Notes under the pieces: model-generated
Told to the model about the DNA's origin: nothing
Seen by the model: only the letters and a program-made list of their open reading frames with translations
The model's database searches: none
Shown here: in pieces, positions 61,464 to 64,000 of the stretch
Position numbering within the stretch: position 1 is the first letter of the stretch
How the letters are laid out: every line of letters starts with the position of its first letter
Source: Corbicula japonica
Taxonomy: Eukaryota > Mollusca > Bivalvia > Venerida > Cyrenidae
Reading direction: 5' to 3'
Assembly: GCA_038501625.1 (NCBI GenBank)
Contig: JAZAYU010000010.1
Location: forward strand, 11,929,604 to 11,993,603
DNA length: 64,000 nt
Translations under genes and position numbers: made by a program

Positions 61464-64000
61464 TTAAACAAAACCTTCATTCTGATATGGGTTTGACGCT
61501 GGATTTTCTAACTCTGAAAATAAAATATAAAGAAATCGTTTAATGTATAAAGTATAAACGAAATCCGTTTACTCATGAATAAAATCAGATGCTTGTCTGA
61601 ATTATACACTCAGAATGTAAGAACGCTAAAATACAGTAATTGCAGATTAAAGCTAGATGTCAAGGCCAAGGAACGTTAACAAGTTTTCCATTGTTTTATT
61701 GAATGACTGATAATATGTATATTTGCAGAAATTTGCAAAATGTGTTTTCTTCGGTTACCAATATTGTATTTTTATCTTATAGATACCTTACATTTTGAAA
61801 TTAAAATATTGGCGTAAGATGATATTACTTGAAAACTTGTTTATTCCGATTTAAAATTGATACAGTACCGAAGAGTAATGTTTATATTTCCTTTTTTTTA
61901 AGTTCCGAAAAATTCAAATCGCGGTATTAAGATTTCAGTTACAATTTAACGGGAAACTCGTAGTTCGTCATTTCAATTAAATTCATATAATATAATTGCA
62001 TTCAATTTAATTCAAAACAAGGATGTTTACTGGTATCAATCTTTCTCAAAATTAATTTCACCGAACCGTGATGGTTGTTGTTGTTTTTGTTTAAAGTTCC
62101 AAGTGTATTGTGTCCTGTGAAATTTGAGACTTTTTTTAATTTTATGGATTTATGCCACAGTTTAAAACAAAATAACAAAGATATCTATAATATGTAATAA
62201 ACGTGCAGGATATGTGGTTAACGGTTACACTCTTTTGGCATGACACTCACCTGCATCTGTGCGCTTTTTTGCCGAGCTCAAGTCAATGAGTGCAAAGTTA
62301 AGAAATATGTCTCAATTAAGGTGACAATTAAGCATTAACTTGTGAAATTGGCTGATGTAACTTTAGAAATTATGCGGTCGGGTCAAATAAGTGTTTCCAA
62401 CTTTAAACTTTGAATAGCATAGTTTGACTTTTGCTTTACAATTTTGCTTTAGCCAGCACTGTAAATTTTGGAAATTAAAGGTCATTTCAGTCGAATAAAG
62501 TTAATAAAGGATTCTCCAAAAACTTAGGCATAGGTATATCGAACCAGTGATGTATGACAATTGCTCGCTTATTCAAAGCGGGCAAATAAACCAACATCGC
62601 AATCAAAATTGAAACAATCGAATTTAAGAACTGAAGAATGATTGTGCCAACGGTTTTAAGTATCTTAAAGTTTATTTATACACAGAAAGTGTAATAAAAG
62701 CACAGACATATAAACATAAAATAAAGAACTCACGAGAGTATTCAATCCCTTCAGTACGGTCTAACAATTGATCATAAATGTAATCATAGTGCACAGTGTC
62801 TTGCGTTCCATCATTGACATCATTCACAATATGTTCGTAATGATGAGCTTCTCCCGACTGAGTTGTATTCATTGCAATACTGTCATGCGTTGTGGCACTA
62901 GGTTCCGGTAATTTTGGTAATGACCTGTCAAACAGATTTTAAGGTATGATGTTTTGCAGTTAAATATATCAAGCATTTAAGGGCTTGCCACACTCCTCCC
63001 AATTCTATTCATCGATAAAATAAAAAATCATCAAATCTCAGTAATGGCAAAATGCCGTTCAATGAAACTTTGCACAAATGAATGTTACTAATGTAACTTT
63101 ATTTTGCATACAGAACGACACGTTAGAAAAGTAAAGAAACAAAGCTAGACCTAAAAATTCCTTGAATTCTATTTGCATATATTCACAAAAACTAAGGGAT
63201 GCAGAACATAATTTTAAATTCCCTCGTGAGCGCAATGATACTGACAAGAAAATGTTGTGTACTTTGTAAAAAACTTTCAACTATTAAAAGCGAAATCAGT
63301 GATTGTCATCAGTTTACGCGCCCAGGAAATTGAAGGTCAAACACACTTTTACTAATATCTCGTAAAGTTTACATATGTAAATCACGAGGGCACAATAAAT
63401 TGTTGTCAGTATCATATTACTCATGTGGGCATTTAAAATGATGTTTTGTGTTCTTTAGTTTTTGTGAATTTATGTAAATAGAAGTTGAGGGAATTTTTTG
63501 ATCTCGCTATTGTTCTTTACTTTTCTAACGTGTCTTACCATATATAAAATAAAGATACATTAATAACATACATTTGTGCAAAGTTTCAATTAACAGCAGT
63601 TTGTCGTTATTGAGATTTTGATAATTTTCTTTTTATCGATTAATAGAATTGGGAGGAGTGTGGCAGGCCCTTAAACGTGTCAAAATTTCGTCAGAAATAT
63701 TAGCTGTAAAATTAATACGAGCGTTAAGCACTTGTCATTTCAAGGTGGTAGCCTTTGTGGTTATGTTTTTCTCGTTTAGTGCCTGCTGTCTTAATTGCCA
63801 AATAGGTTACAGTACTAAACGTATGCGCATTATATCTCTCAATTTAATCAAAAGCATGAAGCTTATCGTTTAGAATTAATAATTCTCACGTATGCATATT
63901 AAAATTAAATAATTCAGTACATTATATGACCAGTAATAATAAAATACCGTCTTCTGAGATAGTACAGAAGTATAGCAAGACCAGTGATTATGACCAGAGC
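61464..64000 (-). CDS. 3' end of a single-pass membrane receptor with tyrosine-rich tail
   Basis: Three exons join in frame on the minus strand: 64000-63948 (partial, donor GTATTT), 62924-62734 (acceptor TTTGACAG, donor GTGAGT) and 61513-61464 (acceptor TTTTATTTTCAG, stop TAA). The first encodes a membrane helix (ALVIITGLAILLYYL) followed by RR; a third R forms across the junction as a stop-transfer signal. The second begins SLPKLPEPSATTHDS and holds HHYEHI, VHYDYIYDQLL and IEYS. The third encodes QLENPASNPYQNEGFV. Tyrosine signals seen: VHYDYI and IEYSQL fit the ITIM pattern, YDQL-x8-YSQL has ITAM spacing, and NPYQN offers a YxN site. Such tails occur on mollusc EGF-type and immunoglobulin-type phagocytic receptors; the ectodomain lies outside the window, so the class is unknown. 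Intron 1 contains a TTAA-flanked MITE. Confidence 0.75.
62981..63670. mobile_element. TTAA-flanked TIR element (piggyBac-like MITE), copy 2
   Basis: TTAA lies on both sides (62977-62980, 63671-63674). The left end GGGCTTGCCACACTCCTCCC and the right end GGGAGGAGTGTGGCAGGCCC are near-inverse. The interior closely matches 39218-39919 throughout (TGTTGTGTACTTTGTAAAAA, CATATTACTCATGTGGGCAT). It lies in the intron between the membrane exon and the tail exon of the receptor gene. Short frames inside are not genes. Confidence 0.9.

Overview
The window is eukaryotic nuclear DNA. It is AT-rich and gene-sparse. Introns are GT-AG, genes are split over many kilobases, and transposon debris is abundant; there are no operons or prokaryotic signals. 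A Penelope-like reverse transcriptase of a type I know from bivalves and other marine invertebrates, an otopetrin-like channel, a tyrosine-rich receptor tail, tRNA-derived SINE pieces and palindromic MITEs all point to a lophotrochozoan, most likely a bivalve mollusc. The species cannot be named from the sequence.

Layout. 1-960 is a degenerate ~54-bp tandem repeat. 1216-4251 is one giant inverted-repeat (foldback) element. From about 5.4 kb to 26.8 kb and again from about 34.2 kb to 51.7 kb lie two diverged units of a segmental duplication. Each carries one copy of an unrecognised gene for a short acidic protein (gene 1: 11450-26711, 172 aa; gene 2: 44489-51674, 177 aa, or 191 aa with a cassette exon). 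I assembled both from splice sites. The paralogues share exon number, intron phases, a ~265-bp first intron, a 101-bp last exon and a closely similar C-terminal end. Between and inside the units are four Penelope-like (PLE) copies on the + strand (27953-28860, 34863-37815, 49290-50480, 51700-52155), many tail-only copies on both strands, several TIR elements, (TA)n and (ATT)n tracts, and a degenerate ACTGCT/AGCAGT repeat.

53.4-57.2 kb is mobile DNA, including a TA-flanked element nested inside a PLE tail. 57572-59221 (minus) is an intronless otopetrin-like proton channel gene of 549 codons with 12 predicted membrane segments. 61464-64000 (minus) holds the last three coding exons of a single-pass membrane receptor: membrane helix, RRR stop-transfer, and a tail with an ITAM-spaced YDQL/YSQL pair created at an exon junction. 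Its extracellular part lies beyond the window.

Most worth following up: the tandem paralogue pair of unknown family; the two in-frame TGA codons of the PLE reverse transcriptase, which fall where I expect conserved cysteines; and the ITAM-like receptor tail. No functional pathway links the genes; they look like independent neighbours in a repeat-rich region.
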